Part shown: piece after piece, positions 22,434-34,839 of the stretch
Layout: each line of letters begins with the position of its first letter
Numbering within the stretch: the stretch's first letter is position 1
Origin: Dipteronia dyeriana
Taxonomy: Eukaryota > Streptophyta > Magnoliopsida > Sapindales > Sapindaceae
NCBI GenBank assembly: GCA_032871835.1
Contig: CM065303.1
Location: 58,318,597-58,382,596 of the forward strand
Direction: 5' to 3'
DNA: 64,000 nucleotides
Notes under the pieces: generated by a model
Database searches by the model: none
Told to the model about the DNA's origin: nothing
Seen by the model: the letters and a program-made list of their open reading frames with translations, nothing else
Position numbers and translations under genes: made by a program

Positions 22434-23814
22434 ATTAATTAATTGTGTATTAAATAAGTGTCATTTTTTTCCTACATTTATTATTCAATTATAATCGGGG
22501 ATTCGAACAACTTTTATTTCTTTCTCTTGTTACTAGCTCTATTTTTTCATTTTTTTTTCTTTTTTTTTTAGAAAATGATTTGAGCATAACAATTTAGAAT
22601 ATTAAAATAATTTTTTTGAAAGAATGCTGAAGGTTGATTAATGTTTCTTCCTTGGAGTGGATTGCATAAGGGATATTTTATTTTAATTCCGGTAAGAATC
22701 ACTATAAAATTATATTAATTTCAATGAATTTTGTTCTGAATTTATGAGCAAAGAAAAAAAATGATTCTGACCAAAGGAGAGAGAAGAGATAAAGTAAAAA
22801 ATGAGAGGTATTTGAGTATTCACAACTAATATTTGGATAAAAACAATAAAAATACTAATGTTGGGTAAAAGTAATAAACCACATTATTTTTTAGCTGAAA
22901 AGAGGTATTTCCTCTTTTGTTTATTTAATAATAAATCATGTTTTCCCTAAACTGATCTATTTTTATTTTTTTTAATAAGCAATGTAATTTTTTTATTCAA
23001 GTTTTCAATTAACTACACATAACATACGTCTTTTTCTTTTCTATCTTCATTGTTTCTCTCAATTCACTTTAATGATCATCTCTCTAAAACAAGACATTTC
23101 TGTTCTTTTTTTTTCCGTTAAGAACATTGATCTTCTTAACAATTATTTCGGGCTTTAATTTTTTTTAGTTGTGTTTTACTTTGTTGAGCATAAACATCAC
23201 AAAAAAAGGTATGTCCTTTTTTTTGCAGTTGTGTTTTCTTTGAAGAATCATAAATATCACAAAAGGTATGTTCTGCTCTTTTTGTCTTGCAGTTGTATTT
23301 TTTTTTTCTTTCAATTCCGCTGTTTCTTAATTTTTTGTTCAAGGTTAGAAACTCAATCTCTAGCATTCATTACTTGGAAAAGCTTTTTCAAGAAGGTATG
23401 ACACTTATAACATTTAATTTTTCTAACTTTATTTAGAGATAATACTTAAGGTTGAAAGGATTTGTTATCAAATAAAAAAAAGAAAAAAGAAAAATGGAAA
23501 GTGCTTATTTGTAGTTGGTTTTTTTTTTGGTTCCTATGTATATTTTGTATTTGTATCATTTCATATGCACACTAGCTGTTTGATAAAATGTCTCTATTGA
23601 GCAACACATTATATTGGCATGCATTTCTATTTTTTTTTTCTTATTCAAAGTTTGTCGCTTTTTAATATATGTTGGAAAACAATATTCGAAGAGAGAAAGT
23701 TGTAGAGAGATAAACACAAATGTATGAGAGAAGCCAGAAAAATCTACGAAGAGGTAGGAATTGTTAATGAATGTTCGAGAAAATTGATAAAAGTAAAAAC
23801 TTAAAATTGAGAAG

Positions 23815-23815
<1 letters not shown>
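22434..23815. other. AT-rich non-coding interval
   Basis: No supported gene. 23168-23300 contains two to three tandem units of ~60 bp (AGTTGTGTTTT....CATAAA.ATCACAAAA..GGTATGT), each bounded by an AG and a GTATGT and so resembling a duplicated small exon. Remaining sequence is poly-T-rich. Confidence 0.4.

Positions 23816-23817
<2 letters not shown>

Positions 23818-23879
<62 letters not shown>
23818..23879. repeat. (AAT)n microsatellite
   Basis: About 20 uninterrupted trinucleotide units immediately before the left end of Mutator-like element B. Confidence 0.95.
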
Positions 23880-25561
23880 TGGGTGAATTCATAAAGAGCC
23901 AAAAAGTTTATGATTTTACTATTTTTAGCTATGAAAATACTTTTTATTGTTTTCATCACATTTGACCAATTTTGGACAAAATTGCCCTAAATTAATTGAG
24001 ATGAGAAAAGAAAAAAAGTTTATGTTGTTGTTAGGGTTTTTGGCAAAACAAGAGAGAGAAAAAAAGAAAGAGGAGAAGAAAAAGAAAAGGAAGAAGAGAC
24101 CATTAGCTCCCCTTGCCCGACATCCCGTCCACTTTCCCATCGACGCTGCCACCCGTAGCCGCGATTTGCCTTGTCCGTTTTTCTCTCGTCCTCGACTTCA
24201 CTTGGAGCCTATCAATACCACGACCGATTCTGTGTTCAAACGGAAAACCACTTTTCGATCTTCAGGTGAGTTATTACCTAATACAATATTAATCAGTTTT
24301 GCATTTTTTTTAATTTGTTAGTATTTTATAGTTTCATGCATTTTAAATTATGGGTCTTTTTAATGAAGGTATATATATTTTTAAAAAATTGGGTATTGAA
24401 TTTGGGTTTATTGTTTGTACTTATTGTTGATTTGAAATTTACAGTTTGATGTTAGTATAGTGATGGGGAAGAAGATTAGTTAATGAATAAGTGTAATGGG
24501 GCATGAGAAAAATCCTCATATTTTTATAAATTGATAAGAGAAAAATCGTATTTAAAAAGAGAAAACTAAAACATTTTTTTTTGAGTTGAGTTATTGATAA
24601 CAGAAATCTGTTCACACCGTGAATGTATATTTAAAATTCTTATTACTTGATTTGATATCCAAAATTGAATGAAATCAAAATTAACTCGGTGTGTAGTTCA
24701 TATGGTGTGTACTTTTTTGTGATTTTTGTTTGTTTGAGTTGGTCTCTAGTGTTTTTGTTTGTTGGGTGATTTACAGGTCTCCTCTTATTTATTAATTTGT
24801 TTTTCTATGTTATTACAACCAATTAATCTCTCTTTTCTAACTTTAATAAGTTGTTGTTCTTGTTTATATTGGTGTTCTTGTTGATGTCTTGTCATGTTTT
24901 TTTTTTTGGCAATAAATTGAATTTTAAATCAAGTTATGTTGGGTTATAAGTTATAGAGTCACAATTATTGTTTTCTTGTTCAGGTGTTATCCATCTAATC
25001 TAACTAGTATAAGATGGGCAATTTGAATTGATATTTTCGGTTCATTGTATGTTTTTTTGTAGAATCTTTTATTTTTACACATTTGTTTTGTTAAATATTG
25101 TGTTTTTATTGTAATAGTAGTTAGGATATCGGGTTTTTTTGACATTACTTGATTAATAGAGTACTTGGTGAATATACAGATTACGAGCAATATGATATAT
25201 AAAGAACCAAATGATAGAGCCGTAATAAACAAATTATGAGCAATGGGATATATGTAGCACCTGATGATAGAGCAGTAGTAAACAAATAACAGTACAGAAT
25301 GTCCACCAAGTATTCTATGTCTAATTTTTTGATACTAGGATTAATAATAGTAAAGTTTATGGTGTTCGGTTTCAATCAAAGTGTATATATATAGTTACTT
25401 ATTGGATTTTCATCTTTTAAATGAAAGAATTTTCATCTTTTTATATTGTTTACAAGCTCAAATGTTAACATTTACATCTTTCACTATGGAAGTTGGCTTG
25501 ATGATTGATTGCCATTTACATCTTTCACTATGGAAGTTGCCAATTATGGTGATTAAATGAG

Positions 25562-26392
25562 CAGACATGTAACTTCATTTTCAACTAGCATGTAACTTCA
25601 GTATCAACTTGCATGTAACTTATAGTATGTAACATTACTGGAATTGTGAATGAAATCAATCTTTCAAATGCGGTGATTAAATAAACTGGCATGTAACTTC
25701 ATTTTGAACAAGCATATAACTTCAGTATCAACTGACATGTAACTTCTAGCATGTAACATTACTGGAATTATGAATGAAATTAATCTTCCAAATGTGGTGA
25801 TTAAATATGCTGGCATGTAACTTCATTTTTAACTAGCATGTAACTTCTAGCATGTAACATTACTGGAATTCAATTCTCATATCATTTCAAAATGACATTG
25901 CGAATACAATAAATAATTAAAACGTCATCGCTAACACATGATTGCAATCTTCATCGTCGTGACTACCCCTGTCAACGTCGGGTATCGAGTTGTCATCAAT
26001 GTTATCGGTAACTTCATTTTCAACTGACATGTAACTTCATTTTCAAATGGCATGTAACTTCATTTTCAAATGGCATGTAACTTCATTTTCAACTGGCATG
26101 TAACTTCATTTTCAACTGGCATGTAACTTGTAACATGTAAAAATACTGGAGTTCTAAATTGGAATGAAATTTTTTTGAACTGGCATGTAACTTGTAATAT
26201 GTAACAATACTGGAGTTCTAAATTGGAATAAAATTATTTTTGAATAGGCATGTAACATCATTTTGAACTGACATGTAACTTGTAACATGTAACAATACTG
26301 GAGTTCTAACTTGGAATGAAATTATTTTTGAACATACATGTAACTTCATTTTCAACTGGCAGGTAACATGTAGTATGTAACCCTACTGGAAT
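25562..26392. repeat. CATGTAACTTCATTTTCAACTGG minisatellite, left block
   Basis: 23-bp units, most regular at 26010-26115. The first part (25562-25870) is a higher-order ~125-bp repeat that also includes AACATTACTGGAATT.TGAAT and GGTGATTAAAT. A unique stretch (25872-26008) interrupts it. Confidence 0.9.
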
Positions 26393-26448
26393 TGTAATTT
26401 AGAATCAATGTTTTTCAATTGTCAAATTCAATATGAACTTAATAAAGT

Positions 26449-27548
26449 CTACAGTAAGTAAAAAAGTATTTCACCCATACATATAAGAATTAAAACATCA
26501 TTACTAATATGGTAAAATCTAGGTTGTACCAATAACTTCTGGTGCCAATGGACACTTCTGTGAATTGTGGCATTCATCTCCACACTTCTGGACTCGCCAT
26601 CCTTACATCTAGCCTTATAACGTGTCTTGTTAGGCCTTTTAATTCGAACTTCAAAGTCATTCAAAGCATACATATTTAACGTTCGCTTAAGATTTTTCTT
26701 GCATTGAAATATTTTACCCTTATATAACCGGTCATCATATGAAAATGCTTCCTCTGTGCTAATGGTTCGAAAGAATACCTTTAGGATCTAGGAATAATCG
26801 AACCTCGTAGGGAAGCATGTTCAGAAGTTTGATCAACATCATCACCTAAACCATCCCCTCGAAAGGAAACACCACTAAATGTAGCAAAACCCGATGGACC
26901 AGCACATCCATGTCCTCTAACATTGCTAAAACCAAAACTCACACTATGATGGCAATCTTCATCGTCGTGACTTCCTCTGTCAATGTCGGGTATCGAGCTA
27001 TAATCATTGTTATCGGTGTCCGACGAATGACTGTTTTCTTGATTATCAATGGTTTCTTCGTTGCATACAGTTGGGTCTACAATTGAAATGGACCCATATA
27101 TTGTCAGTTACCGAAGAAACCTGCCATACACAAGTTATGAAGTAGGTAGGTTACAATGGTCAAGAAACCTCGACTGTACTAGGTTGTCATCTTGCACACA
27201 ATCTGTTGCTTCCTTCGTAGAAACAGAGATAAAAACCTCAGGTAATAGCTTATCTTTATTCATCATACATGTCACGTCATTGTCATTCTCAATTCTCAGA
27301 CGAGCAGTACCACTAATTGTAAAGGCCAATGAGCATAACTGTAAGTTGTACCTAGCAACATCAACTTTAGCAACATCTTGTACCAACTTCACCACGGCAT
27401 CATAACTCACACCTCTAGGAACATTGACCCACTTTGTCATACCACCCTCGTAACAGTTGCCCACCCAACTTCTACCGTGATGGATAACCAATTTCTTTGC
27501 ACCCAAATTCCTACATGTAAAGTAATTTACATTTAAAGTATTTGACAT
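26449..27548 (-). pseudogene. Mutator-like transposase N-terminal half, broken (element B)
   Basis: The first piece (27548-27135) contains a KKLVIHHGRSWVGNCYEGGM segment followed by VPRGVSYDAVVKLVQDVA, the same strand/loop/S-Y-x-x-L-x-x-x-V order as the element A segment. A later piece (about 26720-26520) contains LNDFEVRIKRPNKTRYKARC then a W-H segment, the pattern of the MuDR zinc-binding domain (F.......N...R...C). An acidic linker joins them, with frame breaks near 27130 and 26780. The DDE catalytic core expected after the MuDR domain is missing: downstream there is only the minisatellite. Non-functional as a transposase. Confidence 0.65.
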
Positions 27549-27890
27549 GTAACTTTAAAATGATCTGACATGTAACAAAATAGGACTTGGATGGAATGTA
27601 ACTTAAAAAATAACCTAGCATATAACTTAAAAAATAACATAGCATGTAACTTCACAAATCCCTTAGCATGTAACTTCATAAATAACCTAACATGTAACTT
27701 GGGTACAAAAAATAAACATGCATGTAATTTTAAAAATACTGGCATGTAACTTGGGTATAAAAACTTACAATAGCTGGGTTTCACTCTAAATCGAAATTAC
27801 AGAAAGACATGAAACTTAGAAATAAACTGACATGTAATATTAAATTGAACTGACATGTAACATTAAAATAGCCTGGCATGTAACCTAGGA
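27541..27890. repeat. CATGTAAC minisatellite, right block
   Basis: About twelve ~23-27-bp units such as GCATGTAACTTCATAAATAACC, in the same orientation as the left block at 25562-26392. It immediately follows the start of the transposase frame. Confidence 0.85.
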
Positions 27891-28506
27891 ACAAAAAATT
27901 ACAGTACATGAGTTTCACTCAAAATTGAAATCAACCTCTTTTTCTTCAAATTAAACTTGAGGATTCTTGTAAAAAAAAAGTGGGGAAGGGATACATATCT
28001 TCAACTACTTCAAGATTGAACTGAATGCTAGGTTTCAGATCTAGATCTACCTTCAAGACTGCTGCGAGCCAAATCAGTTGAGAGAGACAAAATACTGAGA
28101 CGGGTTGCTGAGACGACGACCCAAAATGTAGAGACAAAGACCCAAAATACAGAGACGATTTGCATAATCGATTTAGAGAGAAATGAAGACTGAAATCGAT
28201 TTAGAGAGAGATGAAGAACCGAAAAGGGTTTAGAGAAAGAGATGAAGAAACCAATCGGTTTAGAGAGAGAGATGAAGACCCAAATTGGTTTACACAGGGA
28301 GAGAGTGAGAAATCTGATTTTGAAAAAAATCGGAGGTGAAGACACTGATAATTGAAAATTTGAGTGGAAAATATTGTGTCTAATAAAACAAAAGTGAGGG
28401 CATACTTGTCACTTCAAGGTTAAAGATGCTAACTATAGTTAAAAATATTTTTTTGGCTAAAAACAATAACTCAATTTTTTTTTTATCATTTCTTACAATT
28501 CCCTCA

Positions 28507-29889
28507 TATATATAAAAGTAATGTTACTTTGTCTAAATTTATTGCTCAAATGATGTGACAATACTCTAATCTATACATTTAAATCATGCAAATCCAATAC
28601 TATTTAAATTAATGGTAATATATATAAAATTGCAAAAACCTTGTTTTTTTAAAAAAAAAATAGATATATGAAAACTTGATTTGTTGTAACCAGATTCGAT
28701 TAAATTCATAATTTCTAAGACTAATGATAAAATTAAAGTTTTCTAGTCAATCACATACCTACAAAAGTAACAAAAAAGATTTTCATATATCGTTTTTTTT
28801 ATTGAAAAATAGGGTACTTGTTTTTTGAGTATTTTCTTTTAATATATACATATAAACGGTTCCTAACAAATTAAACTTATTAGTAAGTTATTTTTTTCTT
28901 AAATGTTGGGGGATTTTTTTTTTTTTTTTTTTGCATTTAAAACTTATAGGGTATGAATTGAAATTATTAAGTTGTTTCATTTTTTTTTTTAGTGATCAAA
29001 CAACTTAAAAGTACCAAAAAACAACTTAAAATAAAAAGTAATAAATCTTGAATTTTAACTTAAGTTCAAATCAGTGGATTATAATTAAATTATTATCTTC
29101 TAAGTTTATCCTACTAAAAATATATATTTCCAAATTTTATCATAATTTGCTATAATGTATAATTCTTTCTTTTGATATATTTCTGATTTTAAATAGCTAT
29201 TAGAAAGGTGAAAAAAAAAACTTTAAGCACTTCTCATAGAGACCGGTGTATATAATTTAGGAACCTATTTAAAAAAAATCAAAAACTTTTTTTTTATTTG
29301 GTTTCAAGTGCATATGATCCTGGAAAACAAAAAAAAACAAAAATGATTTCCTTAATTATATACTTTGAAAACGTAGAAGACATGAAAAATAACTTAAATA
29401 TTTTTTTTTTGACAATAAATTGAACTTGATCTTTATTTGCAGAACATGTAAAAGCTTATAAAGAATAATGCAAGTTAAATTACTTATTTTTAGATAATTG
29501 TATTTTTAAAAAACATATATGTTGACAGTATATTCAGATATGAAAAAAAAAATATCATTCATGTTTAGATTTCAGCCCCTCTTCAGTCTTCAAATAAAAA
29601 AACAAACGACCCATTAGTATTACTTGAAAAAAAATGAAGATAGAAAAGTACAAATACATATTAGAGAAGAAAGAGTTTAATATGGTGATTTCAAATTTAG
29701 GTTCAGTAGTTGCAGTTGAAACAGAAAAAGTAAGCTTAAAGACAATTATTTTGTGACCAAGTGGGAACATTGCTGATTTTCTAGATTTTCGAAAAAGCAT
29801 ATTATTTGGCCTAATTGATAAAATTAAAACTTAACATCTAACACCTTTCAATCAAATTGAGGTCCCAAGTTTGAATCCCCCTCCCCAAG

Positions 29890-29926
<37 letters not shown>

Positions 29927-30360
29927 CAAACACATCAAATTATTAAAAAAATTGAAACATGCCAAACCTGAATTTTTTGTGATTTGATGTAAAAATAAAA
30001 AATTATTGATGTTCAACTCAATATTTCTATGCCGCATATGAGAAAGAAATAAATAATTAAAACTTAATAAAAGAAAAGTAAAATATAAATGTTTTTAAAG
30101 AATTTTGAAAACTATATACCTGAGGTTGTCACTGGTTTTTATTTTGTTTGATATATTTCAATATTTCGGGATTTGAGAACGGAGAGAGACTTGAACTCAT
30201 AACTTGGTGGTGTAGATGTGATAAACATATTACTAGACGAATCTCATTTTGTGTGAATTTGAAATTATGCTATGTAAAAGAACAGTGAAACAAAATAAAC
30301 TGAGGTTAAAGTTTGAAAAGGACACTTGATGGAAAAGGAAAACTAAAAAGGAAGTAAAAA
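28507..30360. other. AT-rich non-coding interval with possible SINE remnants
   Basis: No gene. Contains the dispersed repeat copy at 28610-28895 and (TA)n at 29897-29922. 29805-29880 has a TTGGCCTAATTGATAAAA segment then AGTTTGAATCCCCC. 30150-30240, reversed, has GAGTTCAAGTCTC. These resemble tRNA A and B boxes, so both could be decayed SINEs, but the matches are short. Confidence 0.35.
28610..28895 (+). repeat. Dispersed repeat, copy 2
   Basis: Same-orientation partner of 15660-15935, aligned over ~280 bp with small indels. Confidence 0.75.
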
Positions 30361-31211
30361 TATTGTTGTAGGTATATCTTTATCGAATGTACATATCACT
30401 GACAAAGTGGATAGTTCCTTAAGATTGGAAGGTAGATATCCGAATAGGTATCCATAAAATATCCTTCAAGATATCGCTAAGGAATATGAACCCGAGTAAA
30501 TATGAATACAGGTATTCGGCAAGTCAAGACCTGCTCGGGATCAAGTGACGTCATATTCTACTCGGGACAAGAACAAGAAACTCGAATAAAGATGTCTAGT
30601 ATATAATTCGCACATGGGTATACCATGAGTCATGCTCAAATACGTAAAGACATCCATATCAAGAAGAATTTCTAGAAGAATAAAATACCAAACAGGAAAC
30701 AGGTTCCAAATTGGACAACAACTTTATTTTTTTAAGTAGACTGCACATTTATAAGGAAATAAAGTCCTAAACTGACTATATCTCCAAAAGTCCCATTCGA
30801 TCTCCATATAATCTCTAAAATAGGAAAGAAGTAAAAGACGACTCCAACTAGCAACCAAATCATAACTGAATACAAAATTCTTTTATTACTTGTACAACAA
30901 GGATTATGGTTCTATACAAATATAAATAGACCCATAATCTCATTGTGGAAGAGAAAAAAAAAAGATACAGAATTAGGAGCAGAGAGAAGAAAGAGAGATC
31001 GAGTGGTGTAATTCTTTATTTCAATAGTGAATTTTGACTCGGTTGTTTGTTCAACCACCCGTAGATGTTTCTCCAATCACCAGAGTTTTACCACGTAAAC
31101 TCGTGTCTAACTAGCTTCAAATTGCATTCTCTTTCTCTCTCTCTCTTTGATAGGTCACAACTAAATCCAATCTCGTTGACTTTCTCACCCATTGAGAAAT
31201 CGACGTCAACA
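30361..31211 (+). repeat. 5' LTR of the Tat element
   Basis: 851 bp starting TATTGTTGTAGGTATATC and ending GACGTCAACA. TATA box at 30921-30928. A canonical TG is present at 30367, but identity with the other LTR extends to 30361. Confidence 0.88.
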
Positions 31212-31232
31212 ATTGGCGCTAGAAGAAGGGGA
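31212..31232 (+). other. Primer-binding site region of the Tat element
   Basis: ATTGGCGCTAGAAGAAGGGG directly follows the 5' LTR. TGGCGC-type PBS sequences are typical of plant Ty3/gypsy elements. I do not assign the tRNA. Confidence 0.7.
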
Positions 31233-31258
31233 CTGAACCTTCTATCTGATTTAAAGTA

Positions 31259-33080
31259 ATGGCTGGAAGTGGAAGTAGAAGCTGAAACAGTTATGGGGAT
31301 ATCCAAAAATCTCCAGATAATGCTCATATAGGTGGAAGTTCACAAGATCACACCATAACCACCGAGAACCAACCAGCATCCCTGGCTGGGATCCAACAAA
31401 TCCCTTATACCAGTGAAGACATAGCATGCCATTTCCCTGAGGCATTGCTATAACTACTGACAGACGCAGCGAGAGAATGAGTAGATCTATTGACCGCGGA
31501 TGAGGCGTATCTACCAAACTCTTTGCCTACAAGGCTCCGTTCGGTTATAGTTGGGCCGAAACCAGATGCTCCAGTAGCTGCTAGGAACTCGGATCAAAAT
31601 AATCAATATGAGGGTAAAACACACACCCAGGACAGGGATCGTGAAACACCTGAAGAGCAACCACGCCAAAGGCGGATTCACGGTCAGGTGGATCGAGATA
31701 GGCATCGAAAATATGACCGGCGTAGGGATCGATCATCGTTATCAGAAGATAGCGATCGTCACCATCACAAGCGTCGTCATAGAACCATACACTTGCAAGG
31801 GTTAGCTCACGAGACTGGGGTACATGATGAAGATGTGTTGGAAATAGGCATGGAGATCACCCGACGGTTTAATCGTCATTGATAACCTGTGGGAGACAGA
31901 TATGTTATGATTCAGAGCCTGATCCGAGAAGTTGAAAACAACATGCGTCAAATGGACGCGTTGGTTAGGTGATATGGATAAAACGAGTTATCTGACAATA
32001 ATTCTGATAGTCTGTTCACTAGGGACATCCTGCGAACCCCCATTTCCAGAAAGATTCAGGATGCCACACGTGGAACATTTCAAGAAGGATACAGATCCTA
32101 AAGTACACGTCAGACGGTATAAAAGCACTATGGCTCAGTATGCCCATAACGACCTTTTACTATGTCTCAACTTTCCACAAACTCTGGGAGATACAAGCTC
32201 AAGATGGTTCGAAAGATTGCTCCCGGTAAGCATCGATAGTTTCGGTGAGTTGAGCTGATGTTTCTCAAGATAAAATTTGGACAATGTACACAGGAAAAAA
32301 TCAGTGGCTTACCTTTCTCAGTTGAAACAAGGGAAAGATGAGTCATTAAAAAAATACCTGGGGAGATTCGGTCAGACGGTCTTTAAAATCGGCAGTGTAA
32401 ATGATGAAGCAATAATTGCTGTATTCATAAACAATTTACAGAATGGACGACTATCTTTTGACCTAAGAAGGGCCCGTTTAACAAATTATGCAAACATGAT
32501 GGACATGGCTGGTGGATATGCACTAGCTGAAGAAGAGGAGTTATCCACAGGAGGATGCTACATGCATTGGAGGAGACCCGAACAAAAAGATACTGAGTCA
32601 AAGGTACATAACCACAAAGGGAAACAAAAAGGAAACAACAAAGAAAGAAGCAAGGATGTGGGAAGCGGGTGTAATGCTGACCAGACCACAGATAAGTTTC
32701 GAGGAAAATACACAAACTACACCTCTCTCCGGAAAAAATAGGAAGAAATCCAGGCCATATTAGGAGAAAAGAATTTGGTAAAGAGGCCACACTGACAGTC
32801 TCAATTTGCTTAGTGAGATACAAAAAAATACTGCAGATTCTATAAGAAAACCGGTCATGAGGCTTCCAAATATTACCAGCTTAGAGACTACACAGAGACC
32901 CTCATTCGGGAAGGACACCTCCAAGATATAATCCTGAAGAAAGATGAGAAGTCAGAGACAAAGAAAGAGACCAAGGCAGATCATAATTCTAGTCGAAATA
33001 AAAGGGCCAGTCCCGAGACCAATGAAGTAATACAAACAATCTTCGGAGGACCATCAACTGGGAGAAGTAACCGAGAGTGA
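31259..33080 (+). pseudogene. gag (Tat-type), broken
   Basis: The frame opens at ATG 31259 (MAGSGSRS, stop at codon 9) and continues in frame through a charged, Arg/His-rich segment (31490-31882). A frameshift leads into the capsid core at 31932-32741: MPHVEHFKKDTDPKVHVRRY, ...LCLNFPQTLGDTSSRWFERL and LKQGKDESLKKYLGRF, matching the retrotransposon gag domain (F.....DP..H.......C..F...L......W). An in-frame TGA splits it at 32256-32258. A degenerate zinc knuckle follows near 32823: YCRFYKKTGHEASKYYQL keeps C and H but has Tyr where later cysteines are expected. Confidence 0.82.
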
Positions 33081-33204
33081 ACTTAGGCAATCTGAGAAGC
33101 AGTTGAGGCAAGGCAGAACTTTGATGTCAACTCCGTCGAACTGTACCCGAAAAGGATAAAGGAAGGATGAGACCTAATAATATTCACAGAGGTCGACTCA
33201 CACG

Positions 33205-33852
33205 GGGTCGAAGTTTCGACCGAATGACGCCCTCGTCATAGGTGCCCGAATTGGCCATAGGGGAGTCAGGAGAAGTTTAATAGACAATGGTAGTTCGGCT
33301 GATATTCTTAATGTAGCTGTCTACGATCAACTCAGGTTGGACCGAAAGGATTTACAACATTTCCATACCCTTTTTAAAGGATTTAGGGGAGTAAAGGTTA
33401 GGTCTCTCGGGACGGTAAAGCTGCCCGTGAAAATCGGAGTAGCACCTTGTCAGAGAACAGTGTTACTCAATTTTGTAGTGGTAGACCTGGATAATTGGTC
33501 TTATAACGCGCTGTTAAATCGACCATTCTTGAATAAAACTAAGGCAGTAACAGCTACCTATGCTCTGATGATCAAATTCCTAACCCAACGGGGGGTAGGA
33601 GTAGTCAAGGGGTCCCAGGAGATGGCCAGAAGAGCTAATCTCTCAGTTTATAAAGACAAGGACAATAATGAGCAAGTGTGTACCATAACACAGTCAGATC
33701 AGATCGAGCAAGAATCACTGTTGTTTGAGTTCGATCCGAGGGAAGAGCCGAAAGAGTCTAAAAGTGAACCAATAGAGGAAATAATATTAAGGGAAGATGA
33801 ACTAGATAAGAATATCAAAATTGGCACCAATTTAGAAGGAAAGGTTAAGTAA
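33205..33852 (+). pseudogene. Aspartic protease region of Tat pol
   Basis: The frame includes ALVIGARIGHRGVRRSLIDN followed by GSSADIL. The retropepsin-like site is D-N-G-S-S-A-D-I-L, where D-[ST]-G is usual; the Asp and Gly remain. The continuation LLNRPFLNKTKAV and KFLTQRGVGVVKGSQEMAR matches the segment after the protease in Tat elements. Ends with a stop at 33850-33852 before the reverse transcriptase. Confidence 0.75.
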
Positions 33853-34830
33853 AACCTTATTGATCTACTCAGAGAATACAAAGACGTGTTCGTTTGGAGT
33901 CATGAAGACATGGTAGGGATAGATGCTCGAGTAATATCACATCATCTTACGGTGGACCCAAATGTAAAACCAGTGATACAAAAAAGAAGATCTTTCAACC
34001 TCAAAAAAGAAGTCAGGCGATCAAGCAAGAAGTGGAGAAGTTACTCGCTGTAGGATCGATCAGAGAGATCAGCTACCCTCAGTGGGTAGCCAATGTGGTC
34101 ATCGTCTAGAAGAAAATGGTCAGTGGAGAATATGCATACACTTCACGGACCTGAATAAGGCTTGCCCAAAAGATAGTTTTCCACTGCCAAGGATAGACCA
34201 ACTGGTTGATGCCACATCAGACCACGAATTACTCAGTTTCATGGATGCCTACTCAGGGTACAACCAAATATGGATGAATAAGGCTGATGAGGAAAAAACA
34301 GCATTCACAACCGATCAGGACTTATACTGTTACACAGTGATGACTTTTGGGCTAAAGAATGCAGGAGCAATAAACCAAAGACTGGTCAACAGAATCTTCA
34401 CATGTCAAATAAGAAGAATCATGGAAGTTTACATAGATGACATGTTGACAAAAAGCATCTCGGCAGATGCGCATGCTTCAGACTTACGGTAAACATTCGA
34501 TGTCTTGAGGAGATATCAGATGAAGTTGAATCCAAACAAATGCCTATTTAGAGTTCCCTTAGAAAGGTTCCTGGGTTTCCAAGTTCACCAGAGGGGAATC
34601 GAAGTGAACCCTGAAAAGACCCAAGCCCTTCAAAAAATGACCTCGCCAATGACGTTAAAAGAAGTGCAGCACTTGACAGGATGTTTAGCCTTCTTGGGCA
34701 GATTTATTTCAAAGGCCACAAATAGATGTGCTATATTTTTTAAAGTAATTAAAAAAGGAAAAGGGATCAAATGGAATGAAGAATACGAGCAGGCGTTCTT
34801 AAAAATCAAAGAGTACCTAGGGTAGGCTCC
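33853..34830 (+). pseudogene. Reverse transcriptase of Tat element
   Basis: N-terminal motifs KDVFVWSHEDMVGIDARVIS are in one frame; a frameshift lies near 34000. The palm motifs follow: ICIHFTDLNKACPKDSFPLP, LLSFMDAYSGYNQIWM, TFGLKNAGA, and the catalytic YIDDM (Y-I-D-D). A TAA interrupts at 34490-34492, then the frame continues with the thumb/connection LNPNKCLFRVPLERFLGF and LKEVQHLTGCLAFLGRFIS. A TAG follows at 34823-34825. Catalytic aspartates are retained, but the frame is broken. Confidence 0.88.
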
Positions 34831-34839
34831 CATCCTTTC

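Larger units (their letters stand above)
23880..28506. mobile_element. Mutator-like element B with degenerate TIRs
   Basis: The left end (23880-23992) and the reverse complement of the right end (about 28393-28506) align loosely over ~110 bp: GG.GAATT.ATAA.., a TTTTTAGC....AAATA.TTTTTA block, a TTTGACC/TTTAACC block and TGCCCT. Like element A, the left end abuts a microsatellite. The interior has a leader-like GA-rich then GC-rich segment (24040-24270) ending CTTCAGGTGAG, CATGTAAC minisatellites at 25562-26392 and 27541-27890, and a broken minus-strand transposase between them. The MULE assignment follows from the two transposase pieces. Confidence 0.6.

Noticed and set aside
23771..23965. 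Open frame with a run of ~20 Asn
   Set aside because: It is only the (AAT)n microsatellite read in one frame.
25562..27890. Regularly spaced repeats that could look like a CRISPR array
   Set aside because: Plant nuclear DNA; units are head-to-tail minisatellites without unique spacers of constant length and without cas genes.
29800..30240. Possible tRNA genes
   Set aside because: Only loose A/B-box matches; no cloverleaf can be drawn. At best decayed SINEs.
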